A stretch of DNA of 20,364 nt from an uncultured Campylobacter sp. GTDB taxonomy: Bacteria; Campylobacterota; Campylobacteria; Campylobacterales; Campylobacteraceae. Shown piece after piece: positions 1 to 7,551 of this stretch. The stretch covers positions 1 through 20,364 of the forward strand of contig NZ_CALIMY010000070.1 of the NCBI RefSeq assembly GCF_938045205.1. Reading direction: 5' to 3'. Position 1 is the first letter of the stretch. The number at the start of each line of letters is the position of its first letter. A program made the translations under genes and the position numbers. Under the pieces are notes generated by a model. The model ran no database searches. It was not told where the DNA came from and saw nothing but the letters and a program-made list of their open reading frames with translations.

Positions 1-26
1 TCTTGCGAGCCGAGATTGTGCTTCAT
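1..26 (-). CDS. possible 5' end of next gene in the iron-uptake operon (partial)
   Basis: Only the first eight codons fit in the window, starting MKHNLGSQ and running off the left edge. The ATG lies 6 bases after the stop of the ABC ATPase gene on the same strand, which fits continuation of the operon. No good Shine-Dalgarno sequence precedes it, only AAAG. In C. jejuni the matching cluster continues into thioredoxin-like genes (Cj1664/Cj1665), so such a gene would be expected, but nothing in these eight residues proves it. Confidence 0.3.
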
Positions 27-32
27 CGTGCT

Positions 33-695
33 TTAATCCAAAAGCTCTATTCGATCGAGCTTGCCGTGTCTTAGGCGCACCACTTTGTCGGCAAATTTAC
101 CGAGCTCTTCGTTGTGCGTAACCAAAAGCAGCGTCTTGCCCTCGCTGCGAAGCGTCTGAAAGAGCTGCAAAACCACGCGCTCGTTGGCTTCGTCGAGGTT
201 GCCCGTAGGCTCGTCGGCGATGATAATATCGGGGTCATTGATGAGTGCGCGCGCGATGCAGACACGCTGCTGCTCGCCGCCGCTAAGCTCGCTAGGGCGG
301 TGCGTGATGCGGTGCCCGAGCCCCACTTTCTCAAGTGCTGCCTTGGCGCTGTCCTCGTCCACGCAGCTGTGGTAGTATTGATTTAACATAACGTTTTCGA
401 CGGCCGTTAGATAGGGGATTAGGTGAAACTGCTGAAACACGAGACCGATCTTTTTGCGGCGAAATTCTAAAATTTGCTCGTCGTTTAGCGCGCTCGCGTC
501 GGCTCCGCCCAGGATATATCTGCCCGCGGTGGGGGTGTCCATCAGGCTTAGGATATTTACGAGCGTGCTCTTGCCGCTGCCGCTTGGGCCCATTATGCTG
601 ACCCACTCGCCGCTTAAAACGTCGAAGCTTATATTATCGAGAGCCTTAACCTCGCCGAAGTATTTGCAGATACCTTCAAATTTTAAAATTTCCAT
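33..695 (-). CDS. ABC transporter ATP-binding protein (MacB/LolD type) of the P19 iron cluster
   Basis: A 220-residue cytoplasmic ATPase that should power the two permeases encoded just upstream. It has all nucleotide-binding motifs: Walker A GPSGSGKST (residues 36-44), a Q-loop at Q88/Q89, the signature LSGGEQQR (137-144), Walker B IIIADE (157-162) followed by the D-loop, and the switch histidine H194. The length and the LSGGEQQR form fit the LolD/MacB/FtsE-like family that pairs with FtsX-type permeases. It follows the second permease gene with a 1-base gap, and AAGGGA at 701-706 is its ribosome site. By position it matches C. jejuni Cj1663. The transported substrate is not shown by the sequence; a role in P19-dependent iron uptake is inferred from the cluster. 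Confidence 0.93.
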   Translation of the reverse strand: MEILKFEGICKYFGEVKALDNISFDVLSGEWVSIMGPSGSGKSTLVNILSLMDTPTAGRYILGGADASALNDEQILEFRRKKIGLVFQQFHLIPYLTAVENVMLNQYYHSCVDEDSAKAALEKVGLGHRITHRPSELSGGEQQRVCIARALINDPDIIIADEPTGNLDEANERVVLQLFQTLRSEGKTLLLVTHNEELGKFADKVVRLRHGKLDRIELLD

Positions 696-696
696 G

Positions 697-1830
697 TCAT
701 TCCCTTAATAGATTCGCTAAATTTGGATTCAGCGCCTTTTTGATCGGATAGTAGCTTGCCGCGAGCGCAAAAATCAGGCTCAGCGCGACCGCCGCAAAGA
801 GGCTAATCAGCCTAAAATCCACGCTGCTTGAAAATATCAGATGCCCCAGCAAGATCGCTAGCAGGTATCCCACGAAGACTCCCGCTAGCGAGCCTGCGAC
901 GCAGACGGTTAAAATTTCGCTCAGGATCAGGTGGAGCAAATTTTGTTTGCTCGCGCCGATTGCGCGGATGAGCGCGAACTCTTTGATGCGCGAAAGCAGG
1001 ATCGAGCTAAGGCTCGTATTGATGCAGACCGAGGTGATCAGAAGGATCGTAATGCCGATAAGAAGCATCAAAAGCTTGATTTTGTTTAAGATGATGCCTT
1101 GGGTCTTGGATACCTTGCCGATCGGCGCGAAGCTCATCTGCGCATCGCTTAGACTTTTTGAAATTTCGCTAAGCTGCTTAAAATCGCCACTTACGATCGC
1201 TTCGGCGTAATTTACCTGCGCAGGCTGATTTAAAATTTTTTGCGCCAGCGGCAGCGAGATTAGCAGCATGCCGTCCTCTTTCTGCCCGTCATAGACGATG
1301 CCTTTTATCTTTACCTTGCTCGTTTCGTTTGAGCCGATCGGCGTGATCTCGATACTGTCGCCGAGCTTCGCGCCCAAAAGTTTGGCGAGATCCTGCCCGA
1401 TGAGTGCGTTTTTATCGTCGAAATCTACGCCTATAAACGAGCCCTCTTTAAGATCCAAAAACGGCATAGTATCGCGCAGAGAGGAGAAATTTACGCCCAT
1501 GATGATGCCTGAGTTTACGCCTAAATTTGCGCTGCCGAAAAGATATTTATTCGCGCTTTTTAGAGCTGGAATTTTGGCAAATTTTGCATCGAGCGCCGCT
1601 TCGTCCATATGGGAATTTTCTAAATTTGCGGGGCTCACGATTAAATTTGCGCCGTAGCTGTTTAGCTCGCTGGCGACCTTTTTATCGATGTCGGCGTAGA
1701 TATTTACGAACGCCGCGCAAACCGCGCTGCCTAGCATGATCGCGACGAAAATCACGAGGCTGCGGATGCCGCTGTTGATGATACTTTTAAAGATCGCGCC
1801 TCTAAAAAACGCTCCGTTATTTCCTACCAT
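697..1830 (-). CDS. ABC transporter permease, FtsX/MacB type, second of a pair
   Basis: A 377-residue inner-membrane protein with MacB-like topology: one N-terminal transmembrane helix (about residues 21-41), a periplasmic domain of about 200 residues, and three C-terminal helices from about 255 onward carrying the FtsX core (the KEFALIRAIGAS coupling region). It shares the motif SELNSYGANLIVSP with KELRSYGSNIVVLP in the permease encoded before it, so the two are paralogues and probably form a heterodimer on the shared ATPase. The start overlaps the end of the previous gene by 14 bases, and a strong GGAGGTG site at 1835-1841 supports it. It corresponds to Cj1662 by position. MacB-type transporters usually do mechanical work or export rather than import, so its exact job in iron uptake is open. 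Confidence 0.9.
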   Translation of the reverse strand: MVGNNGAFFRGAIFKSIINSGIRSLVIFVAIMLGSAVCAAFVNIYADIDKKVASELNSYGANLIVSPANLENSHMDEAALDAKFAKIPALKSANKYLFGSANLGVNSGIIMGVNFSSLRDTMPFLDLKEGSFIGVDFDDKNALIGQDLAKLLGAKLGDSIEITPIGSNETSKVKIKGIVYDGQKEDGMLLISLPLAQKILNQPAQVNYAEAIVSGDFKQLSEISKSLSDAQMSFAPIGKVSKTQGIILNKIKLLMLLIGITILLITSVCINTSLSSILLSRIKEFALIRAIGASKQNLLHLILSEILTVCVAGSLAGVFVGYLLAILLGHLIFSSSVDFRLISLFAAVALSLIFALAASYYPIKKALNPNLANLLRE

Positions 1831-3061
1831 AAAGCACCTCCGCAGGCAGTAGCTTGATCACTCCGCGTAGCGGTAGAATCGAGCCGATAATGCAAATAAG
1901 AAGTCCAAAGACGATGCTAAGCGGAAAGACCATAAGCGAGACGCCGATAAAGGAGCCAAAAATTTGATACGCGATCGCCCAGCTAAGCGCGTAGCCTACG
2001 ACTGCGCCCACGAGTGAGCTTGCTACGCAGATGACGAAAATTTCGGCGGCGAACTGGATATAGATCATAAAGTTGCTCGCTCCCAGCGCCTTAAGCAAGC
2101 CGATCTCCTTTTTGCGCTTGTAAATCTCGCTGCTTAGCAGGCTTGTGATGCAGATGCTTGAAATTAGCAGCGACAGAATGCTTACGACACCCATTAAATT
2201 TTGAATTTTTTTCGTGATGCCGCTTTGAGCTTCGCTGACGCTAAGCACCGCCTTGGCGCTTGCGTTTGGATACTCCTCGGTGATCTGATATGCGATGGAG
2301 CTAACGTATGCTGAGCAGTACCATGTGTCGTATTCTGTGGCGTCCAGGTTATCGAGGCTCCTTCTTGCCTTTACGGACAGATCGTCTTCGGGGATCGTCA
2401 TGGCGCTGACTTCTGCCTTGGCGATGAGGCCCTCTTTGTGCGTTAGCTTTTGTACCAGAGATAAATTTGCGATCAGCTTTTTGGCTTCATCCTCCGCGCC
2501 GTGCAAAATCCCAACGACTTTAACCTCATAATCTCCAAGCTTAATCGTATCGCCGATCTTTAGCCCAAGCGCGTCTCCTGCAAGCACCTCATTCTCGGCG
2601 CCGTCTTTTACCCACTGCCCCTCTACACTCCAAAACGGATAGAGCGAGCGCACGCCAGATCTGAAATCAGGCTCATCGCTAACGCCCACGTCCTTTTCAA
2701 AGTAGGTTCCTACGACGTCGTAATCTCCCGCGTGGGTAGTTAGAAACGGCGCAAAGGTGGTGATATTGTTGCGCCAAAAAATTTCTTTGATCTTGTGTAG
2801 ATCGCTTTCTTTTAAGAAATCGTCGTTTTTAAGCGGCGAGTATTCACGCCCGCCGATCTCGATACTTAGGCTTTGCGAGCGCGGCAGCACGACGATATTC
2901 GAGCCGTAGCTGCGTAGCTCCTTAGCGACCTCGTCGCCGATTTTTAGCGTGATATTTAGCATGCAAGCGATCAGCGACACCGATAAAAATATGGTCAAAA
3001 ACGCTAAGAATTTACTGTCTTTGGAGTTTAAAATGGAGGATTTGATTATGCGTAAAAACAT
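1817..3061 (-). CDS. ABC transporter permease, FtsX/MacB type, first of a pair
   Basis: A 414-residue inner-membrane permease with one N-terminal helix (about residues 17-37), a large periplasmic domain (about 40-285) and three C-terminal helices with the FtsX-type core, including the cytoplasmic coupling segment KRKKEIGLLKALGAS. The periplasmic domain is larger than in its partner encoded downstream. Its ATG shares one base with the stop of the DUF2318 gene (a TAATG junction), which indicates translational coupling. It matches Cj1661 by position. Family and topology are clear from the sequence; substrate and direction of transport are not. Confidence 0.9.
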   Translation of the reverse strand: MFLRIIKSSILNSKDSKFLAFLTIFLSVSLIACMLNITLKIGDEVAKELRSYGSNIVVLPRSQSLSIEIGGREYSPLKNDDFLKESDLHKIKEIFWRNNITTFAPFLTTHAGDYDVVGTYFEKDVGVSDEPDFRSGVRSLYPFWSVEGQWVKDGAENEVLAGDALGLKIGDTIKLGDYEVKVVGILHGAEDEAKKLIANLSLVQKLTHKEGLIAKAEVSAMTIPEDDLSVKARRSLDNLDATEYDTWYCSAYVSSIAYQITEEYPNASAKAVLSVSEAQSGITKKIQNLMGVVSILSLLISSICITSLLSSEIYKRKKEIGLLKALGASNFMIYIQFAAEIFVICVASSLVGAVVGYALSWAIAYQIFGSFIGVSLMVFPLSIVFGLLICIIGSILPLRGVIKLLPAEVLYGRK

Positions 3062-4479
3062 TATTTAAGCTCCTTTAGCGTGCCGTTAAAATCCACGTAG
3101 CGCTCGGGATGCGCGGTGAAAGCGTCCTCATTTTCTTTGCTTTCGAAAAAGTAGGTGCGTCCGTAGTAAAGATAGCTAAATTTAGAGGTGTTTAAAATCT
3201 CTTTTCTGCTGACCGGATCGATTACCTTTTTATCCACTATCTCCGAGAAATAGGACGCGCCGTCCTCGATCGTCTTAAGCGCGATGACGATATTTTGCCC
3301 CTCTAGCTTATAATCTAGCGGGATCGGATTGCAACCGCCAAGCTTGCCGACGCTCGGTAAAAAGATACGCACGTTGCAAGCGATGCAGATGAGCTCGTCG
3401 CCTTTTTTGATATAGCCCATATCGCCGCAGATCGAGCACGCGTCAAAAACCGCGACCGGGGCAAATTTATCCGTGAAGCGGTTTAGTAGAAAAAACCTGA
3501 CTTTATGCCCGTCATCGGTGACGTAGGCAAAGCGGTGCAGCTTGCCGTCCTTTACGATGTTTGCATCGATTATGAATTCCGCGCCTTGCGGCTCGATGAT
3601 CTTAGGCTCATCGATCGCGGGCGGTTTTGAAGCGACCAAGATATAATAAAGCCCCAAAAAGCTGATTAAAACCCCAAGAGACAAGATCAGGCTAAAATCT
3701 CTAAAAATGGCAAATCTGCCCGCTTTAACCTCTCTAAATTTTATAATGTCCGCTTCGCGAGGTACACGCCTTGGCGCACGAAATACCGTAAGTAGCGCAA
3801 TTAGCGCGGCTATAAGGCAAAGAGCTAGCGTCAGATAGGAGTTATTGTAGTGGATGATTTTAGCGATGACGCTTAGAAACTCGGACGAGCCAATCGCGTT
3901 TGAAAGCCCTTCAAAACCCTTCGCAGCTAGCGCTTTGGGCGCGTCTGCCTGGCGCAGATCAAGACCCAAAAAGCCGATTTTGGCGATAAAGGCAAACGCC
4001 CACGCGATGACGAATGACGCCAGCTTTGCACCTCTACTCGCACGCGCTAGAGCTGAGCGATAAATAAAATAGAATAAAATGAGCGCCAGCGCACCTAAAA
4101 CCGCCATAAAGAGGTTGGTTAGGCTGAAGCTGTCCAGTAGCTCGCCGGAGAAAATTTTAAAATTCATCCCTATGAAGCGGTATTCAAATCCATACGCGCA
4201 GCCAAGAGCAAAAATAATCGCGGCTGTTAGGTAGAAGCGTTTAAGCTTAAATGCGAGCAGCAGCGCTAACAGCGCCAAGAGCGCGAGCGCGTCAAATATA
4301 ATCTTGCCTGTATCGGCGTTTGCCGAGCGCGCAAATGCGCTAAAGCACAGCGCCCCGAATGCAGCTCCTAAAAGCGCGGGCAAAAACGATGCGCTGATAA
4401 AGCGCCTGCCGCCCAGATACGCGCTTAAAAACGCGAGCGGAAACAGAGCCAAGCTAACGTGATAAAAAAATATCGTCAT
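3061..4479 (-). CDS. DUF2318-type membrane protein with Cys cluster and degenerate YHS-like tail
   Basis: A 472-residue polytopic membrane protein. The first 285 residues hold about seven or eight hydrophobic helices. The soluble C-terminal part holds CSIC (C348, C351), CIAC (C365, C368) and C383, a pattern able to bind a metal or Fe-S centre, as in the DUF2318 family. Residues 420-463 look like a YHS domain (IDPVSRKEIL, YYGRTYFF, then AFTAHPERY), but the usual Cys residues are replaced (DPVS for DPVC; FESKENEDAF for the FCS...C part). It matches Cj1660 of the C. jejuni P19 cluster by position. A role in electron transfer or metal handling for FTR1/P19 is inference. GAGGA at 4486-4490 supports the start. 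It shares one base with the following permease gene and is separated from p19 by an unusually long spacer. Confidence 0.88.
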   Translation of the reverse strand: MTIFFYHVSLALFPLAFLSAYLGGRRFISASFLPALLGAAFGALCFSAFARSANADTGKIIFDALALLALLALLLAFKLKRFYLTAAIIFALGCAYGFEYRFIGMNFKIFSGELLDSFSLTNLFMAVLGALALILFYFIYRSALARASRGAKLASFVIAWAFAFIAKIGFLGLDLRQADAPKALAAKGFEGLSNAIGSSEFLSVIAKIIHYNNSYLTLALCLIAALIALLTVFRAPRRVPREADIIKFREVKAGRFAIFRDFSLILSLGVLISFLGLYYILVASKPPAIDEPKIIEPQGAEFIIDANIVKDGKLHRFAYVTDDGHKVRFFLLNRFTDKFAPVAVFDACSICGDMGYIKKGDELICIACNVRIFLPSVGKLGGCNPIPLDYKLEGQNIVIALKTIEDGASYFSEIVDKKVIDPVSRKEILNTSKFSYLYYGRTYFFESKENEDAFTAHPERYVDFNGTLKELK

Positions 4480-4527
4480 TAAAAATCCTCATCGAGCCTA
4501 ATGCGCGTAAATCGCCTATAATTGCTT

Positions 4528-4687
4528 AAATTTTAAAATTTTAAAACCTACGCCATTTTGTAAATTTTAAAATTTCAAATCAGCCCGCAAAAAGTTCGCA
4601 GCAATAGAGCCGCCCGCAAAGAGAAATTTCGCCTCGCTATTGCTTTGGTTTTGTCTCACCCTCGCGACGTGCTAAATTTTAAAATTT
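4528..4687. repeat. cluster of three AAATTTTAAAATTT palindromes
   Basis: Exact 14-base self-complementary copies lie at 4528-4541, 4562-4575 and 4674-4687. The same word recurs at 678-691 (within the start of the ABC ATPase gene), 10640-10653, 10688-10701, 10773-10786 and 20269-20282, with 13-of-14 matches at 10841-10853 and 11001-11013. Seven of the eight exact copies found by eye are non-coding. Confidence 0.85.
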
Positions 4688-4827
4688 TGCCGCAACTAAA
4701 AGATTCGTAAGCTTAAACGCATTAAAGCAAAAACGATGCGCTTTGGCTGCGGCGTAATGGCAAATTTAAACGGGCTAAAGTAACTGCCTTAAATTTAAAG
4801 CGTGCGGCTAAACCCAATACCGCTAGA

Positions 4828-4854
4828 GCTCCGCCAAAACGGACTCGGCGGAGC
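4828..4854 (-). other. GC-rich stem-loop just after p19, possible attenuator or mRNA stabiliser
   Basis: GCTCCGCC (4828-4835) and GGCGGAGC (4847-4854) form a perfect 8-base-pair stem with an 11-base loop. It starts 10 bases beyond the p19 stop codon on the minus strand. No clear T-run follows on that strand, so it is not a textbook intrinsic terminator. It could weaken read-through into the DUF2318/ABC genes or protect the 3' end of the ftr1-p19 message. Confidence 0.55.
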
Positions 4855-4864
4855 CTGCTACGAT

Positions 4865-5386
4865 TTACTCTTTAGGAGCGCCTGTGTATTGGAAGGTGTA
4901 TTTAACCGAGAACGGCTCCCACCATTTGCCTACGCCGGTCGCTTTGTCTGCGTGGCGTCCGAATCCGTTGGCGCTTGGATTTTCGATGTTATAGGTTAGC
5001 TCGTAGTTGCCTACGCCGTTTACCATCTTGATATTGGCGCCGTAGTGAGGGCCGTCGCTAGCTACCATCGGCATGAAATTTCCTTTTTGAATCTTGCCTG
5101 TGTCTAGGTTTTTAAGTATATAAGCGATCTTTAGGTAAGGGATCCACTCGCCCTCGCCAAATCCGTTTGCGTTGCCTTTAATGGCGTGGATATCCGCCTC
5201 AAGGTGGATGTCCGCCTTGCTAGGAGCTAGATCAATGCCTTTAGGCTCCATATCGATAGGCTGAAGATAAACTGCCGCGATCTCCATTCCATTTTGCTCA
5301 ATCGGCTCGCCGATTGGATGTTCTCCTGCCATTGCTATAACAGAGGCTAGGCTTAGTGCCAACATACCTGAAAAAATCTTTTTCAT
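4865..5386 (-). CDS. p19: periplasmic metal-binding protein P19 (Tp34/iron-transport family)
   Basis: A 173-residue secreted protein with a clear signal peptide (about residues 1-20, ending AMA before GEHPIGEPIE). The family (PF10634, C. jejuni P19, E. coli FetP) forms periplasmic dimers that bind copper and iron and feed an FTR1 permease. Candidate ligands are visible in the expected places: H61 and H67 in IHLEADIHA, M105/M107 and H114 in NFMPMVASDGPHYG, and H145 in GFGRHADK. The gene lies 14 bases after ftr1 on the same strand and has a strong AAGGAGA site at 5393-5399, so the two are surely co-transcribed. A stable hairpin follows its stop. Identity is very secure; the precise ligand set is family knowledge, not proven here. 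Confidence 0.97.
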   Translation of the reverse strand: MKKIFSGMLALSLASVIAMAGEHPIGEPIEQNGMEIAAVYLQPIDMEPKGIDLAPSKADIHLEADIHAIKGNANGFGEGEWIPYLKIAYILKNLDTGKIQKGNFMPMVASDGPHYGANIKMVNGVGNYELTYNIENPSANGFGRHADKATGVGKWWEPFSVKYTFQYTGAPKE

Positions 5387-5400
5387 CTTTTCTCTCCTTA

Positions 5401-7332
5401 TTAAGATTTGTTTTTTTGCTTATTTTTTAAGATTAAAATTCCTACGATCAAAAGTACGATCATCACCGCTTGCGGCACGAGGCTCTGGACGTAAGGATAA
5501 AATCCGATCCACGTAATCGTAGGAAGCCCGTCTATTACCGTAGGCACGAATACCTTGCCCTCGACTAGCTCCATCACGCCCTTGCCCACAAATACGACGG
5601 ACATATAAAAGATAATGACCGATGTAGCGATGAAGAACGGCTTGATAGCGATTTTAAGCGAGAATTTTTTGATGACGATATAAACTATAATAAGAGCCGC
5701 CAGACCCGCTACGAAGCCTGCTGCTACCATGCTGGTAGCTGCCGGACTTTTAGCATCGAAAAGTAGTGCCAGATAAAATAGCACCGTCTCTGCACCCTCG
5801 CGATAAACCGCTAAAAATACCGTCCACCAAAGCATCTTGCTATCGCCAGAGCTTAGGCTGCTTGAAATTTGACCTTGGATATAGGCGCTCCACTTTTTGG
5901 AGCTTGCATTTGAAAGAAGCCAAAATCCCACGTAAAATAGTAGAACTACGGCGATTAACATCACCGCGCCCTCCATCACTTCGCGCGTTTGTCCTGCATT
6001 TTCGCTACCGAAGATATAATTTAGTCCGTAAGCCGTGGCGATACTTAGCACAACCGCGACGCCAAGAGCGCTGTAAACGATATTTAGGTGCTTTGAGTTG
6101 CCGGATTTTATAAGTAGAGCGATGACTGCGGCTACGATGATGAGCGCTTCAAATCCTTCGCGCAAGATGATGATAAACGCGTATAAAAATAGATCCCAGT
6201 TGCTTGATTTCTTCGTTAGCTCTAGGCTTTGGGTAAGCTGGTCAAATAGCTTATTTTGCGCCGCTACGATCTGCTCTTTGGAAGCACCCGCGCGCATAAG
6301 AGCTGAAATTTTATTAAAGCTTGCTTCGGTGTCTAGCTTGAGCTGTGTGTCTTTGGCGCCGACAATATTTTCCATACCGCTCTCTTCGTATTCGTCGAAG
6401 TAGATATTGCCGCTCTCGTCGATCGCGTCATCAACCTTGCCGCTCTCGTAAAGCTGCAAAACCTTAGCCATTTTGTCTTTGATATTTTGCACAATCGGCG
6501 TAAAATCCTTGCCCTCATCCTCGCTAGTATCGCTTTGTGCTAACGCAGTCTGCGGCGCTATGGAGTAGCTTTCTTGCGGCAAATCATTTACGGCTTTTAA
6601 TGCTAGATTATCTAGGGCGTTTATCGCTTCGTCAAATTTTGATTTGTCCGTATCTGCATCCTCGCGCAAGAGATTTCCGATAATTTGCTGGATTGATTGA
6701 TCGGTCTGAGATGAGACATATTTTCGCACTGCCTCCTCTAGACGTTCGTTGCGGTAGATATCAAATTTCGCGCGATTTAGCGCAGCTTTTAGCGCAGCAG
6801 TGTCTTTCTTATCAAACGCAGCTTTAGCGTTATCCAGCTCAGTTTTAAATTCCGTATAGACGCTCATCCACGGCGAAGTTGTACCGGATGCTGCGGAATT
6901 CCCGCCTGAGGCTGGCGCAGAAGTGCTGCCATCGCCTCCGTCTTGATACTCGGCTACGAGACGATGACCAGATTCAATCACAGGTAGAACCTCGTCAATC
7001 TCGCGATTTAGATTATCGATCATTGCTTGGATCTCATTTAGAGGCTTTTCAGCTTTGATCGCTTTACGGATATCGCCGAATTGCTTCTCCATATCGTAGG
7101 ATTTTTTCTGACTTAAATTTATGCGAATGCCGGCTTCTAAATTTTCAAAATGCCCGAAATACGCCTCTTGGGTTATCTTTCTGGCCTCCGAGTTATTGCC
7201 GTCTACATAAAATTTAACCGCCTGGGCAAATTTTTCTTTAATCGCCGCCGCTTCGGCGCGATAATCGGTCTGCGCCAGCAACATGCAAAATGGAAAAATA
7301 AGAGCCAAAATCGCAAATTTAAAAAATTTCAT
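5401..7332 (-). CDS. ftr1: FTR1-family iron permease with duplicated periplasmic domain
   Basis: A 643-residue protein with a signal peptide (about residues 1-20), a long periplasmic region (21-380) and a seven-helix FTR1 membrane domain (about 380-637). The two REGxE motifs that bind iron in this family are intact: REGFE (391-395) and REGAE (511-515). The periplasmic part contains two related segments, about 31-115 and 284-370, with matching features such as IKEKFAQAVKFYVDG / IKDKMAKVLQLYESG and acidic YFGHFENLEAG / YFDEYEESGMEN. A Ser/Gly-rich linker lies near 131-153. It is first in the operon, with AAGAAGG at 7338-7344 as ribosome site, and corresponds to Cj1658. It should take Fe delivered by P19 across the inner membrane. 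Confidence 0.96.
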   Translation of the reverse strand: MKFFKFAILALIFPFCMLLAQTDYRAEAAAIKEKFAQAVKFYVDGNNSEARKITQEAYFGHFENLEAGIRINLSQKKSYDMEKQFGDIRKAIKAEKPLNEIQAMIDNLNREIDEVLPVIESGHRLVAEYQDGGDGSTSAPASGGNSAASGTTSPWMSVYTEFKTELDNAKAAFDKKDTAALKAALNRAKFDIYRNERLEEAVRKYVSSQTDQSIQQIIGNLLREDADTDKSKFDEAINALDNLALKAVNDLPQESYSIAPQTALAQSDTSEDEGKDFTPIVQNIKDKMAKVLQLYESGKVDDAIDESGNIYFDEYEESGMENIVGAKDTQLKLDTEASFNKISALMRAGASKEQIVAAQNKLFDQLTQSLELTKKSSNWDLFLYAFIIILREGFEALIIVAAVIALLIKSGNSKHLNIVYSALGVAVVLSIATAYGLNYIFGSENAGQTREVMEGAVMLIAVVLLFYVGFWLLSNASSKKWSAYIQGQISSSLSSGDSKMLWWTVFLAVYREGAETVLFYLALLFDAKSPAATSMVAAGFVAGLAALIIVYIVIKKFSLKIAIKPFFIATSVIIFYMSVVFVGKGVMELVEGKVFVPTVIDGLPTITWIGFYPYVQSLVPQAVMIVLLIVGILILKNKQKNKS

Positions 7333-7383
7333 CTGAACCTTCTTGAGTTGAATTCATACATTAAATTTCAAAATTAAGTAGCA

Positions 7384-7420
7384 ATTATATGTAGAAAAAT
7401 CTTAAAAAGTAATAAAAAAA
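7384..7420 (-). promoter_or_regulatory. promoter for ftr1-p19 with phased T-tracts
   Basis: Read on the minus strand, TATAAT (7384-7389) lies 51 bases before the ftr1 ATG. Upstream are T-tracts at 7395-7399, 7404-7408 and 7414-7420, centred about 9-11 bases apart, and no good -35. Campylobacter sigma70 promoters characteristically have such periodic T-rich sequence in place of a -35 box. A GATAAC hexamer just upstream (within 7423-7432, plus-strand GGTTATCATA) resembles one Fur half-site, but a full Fur box is not visible. Confidence 0.7.
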
Positions 7421-7520
7421 GTGGTTATCATAAAGCACGAAAGCGGCTAAATTCTCAATTGCAAGAGCTTTTTGATAGATGGAATTTAATAGAATTTAGG
7501 ATATGGCGGAATTTTAAATG

Positions 7521-7544
7521 GCAGTCGGATTTTACTCCGACCGC
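7521..7544 (-). terminator. hairpin terminator after petC
   Basis: GCAGTCGGA (7521-7529) and TCCGACCGC (7536-7544) pair over nine positions (one G-T) around a 6-base loop, starting 7 bases after the petC stop. On the minus strand the stem is followed by an A/T-rich stretch (CATTTAAAATT) rather than a pure T-run. It lies between the end of petABC and the ftr1 promoter, where a terminator is expected. Confidence 0.6.
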
Positions 7545-7551
7545 TAAAATT

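Larger units (their letters stand above)
4480..4864. other. 385-base spacer inside the iron-uptake cluster
   Basis: No convincing gene is present. It contains three exact copies of the palindrome AAATTTTAAAATTT (4528-4541, 4562-4575, 4674-4687) and a GC-rich hairpin next to the p19 stop codon (4828-4854). A/T-rich sequence before the DUF2318 gene could hold a second minus-strand promoter, but I see only a poor -10 there (TTATAG within 4515-4525). The flanking genes otherwise form one co-directional set, so the spacer may set different expression levels for ftr1-p19 and for the membrane and ABC genes. Confidence 0.7.

Noticed and set aside
4802..4999. Plus-strand open frame over the p19 3' end
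   Set aside because: It overlaps p19 on the opposite strand, includes the hairpin, and its product resembles nothing known.
7423..7440. Fur box before ftr1
   Set aside because: Only one hexamer (GATAAC) resembles the Fur unit; the adjoining hexamers do not, so a full box cannot be claimed.
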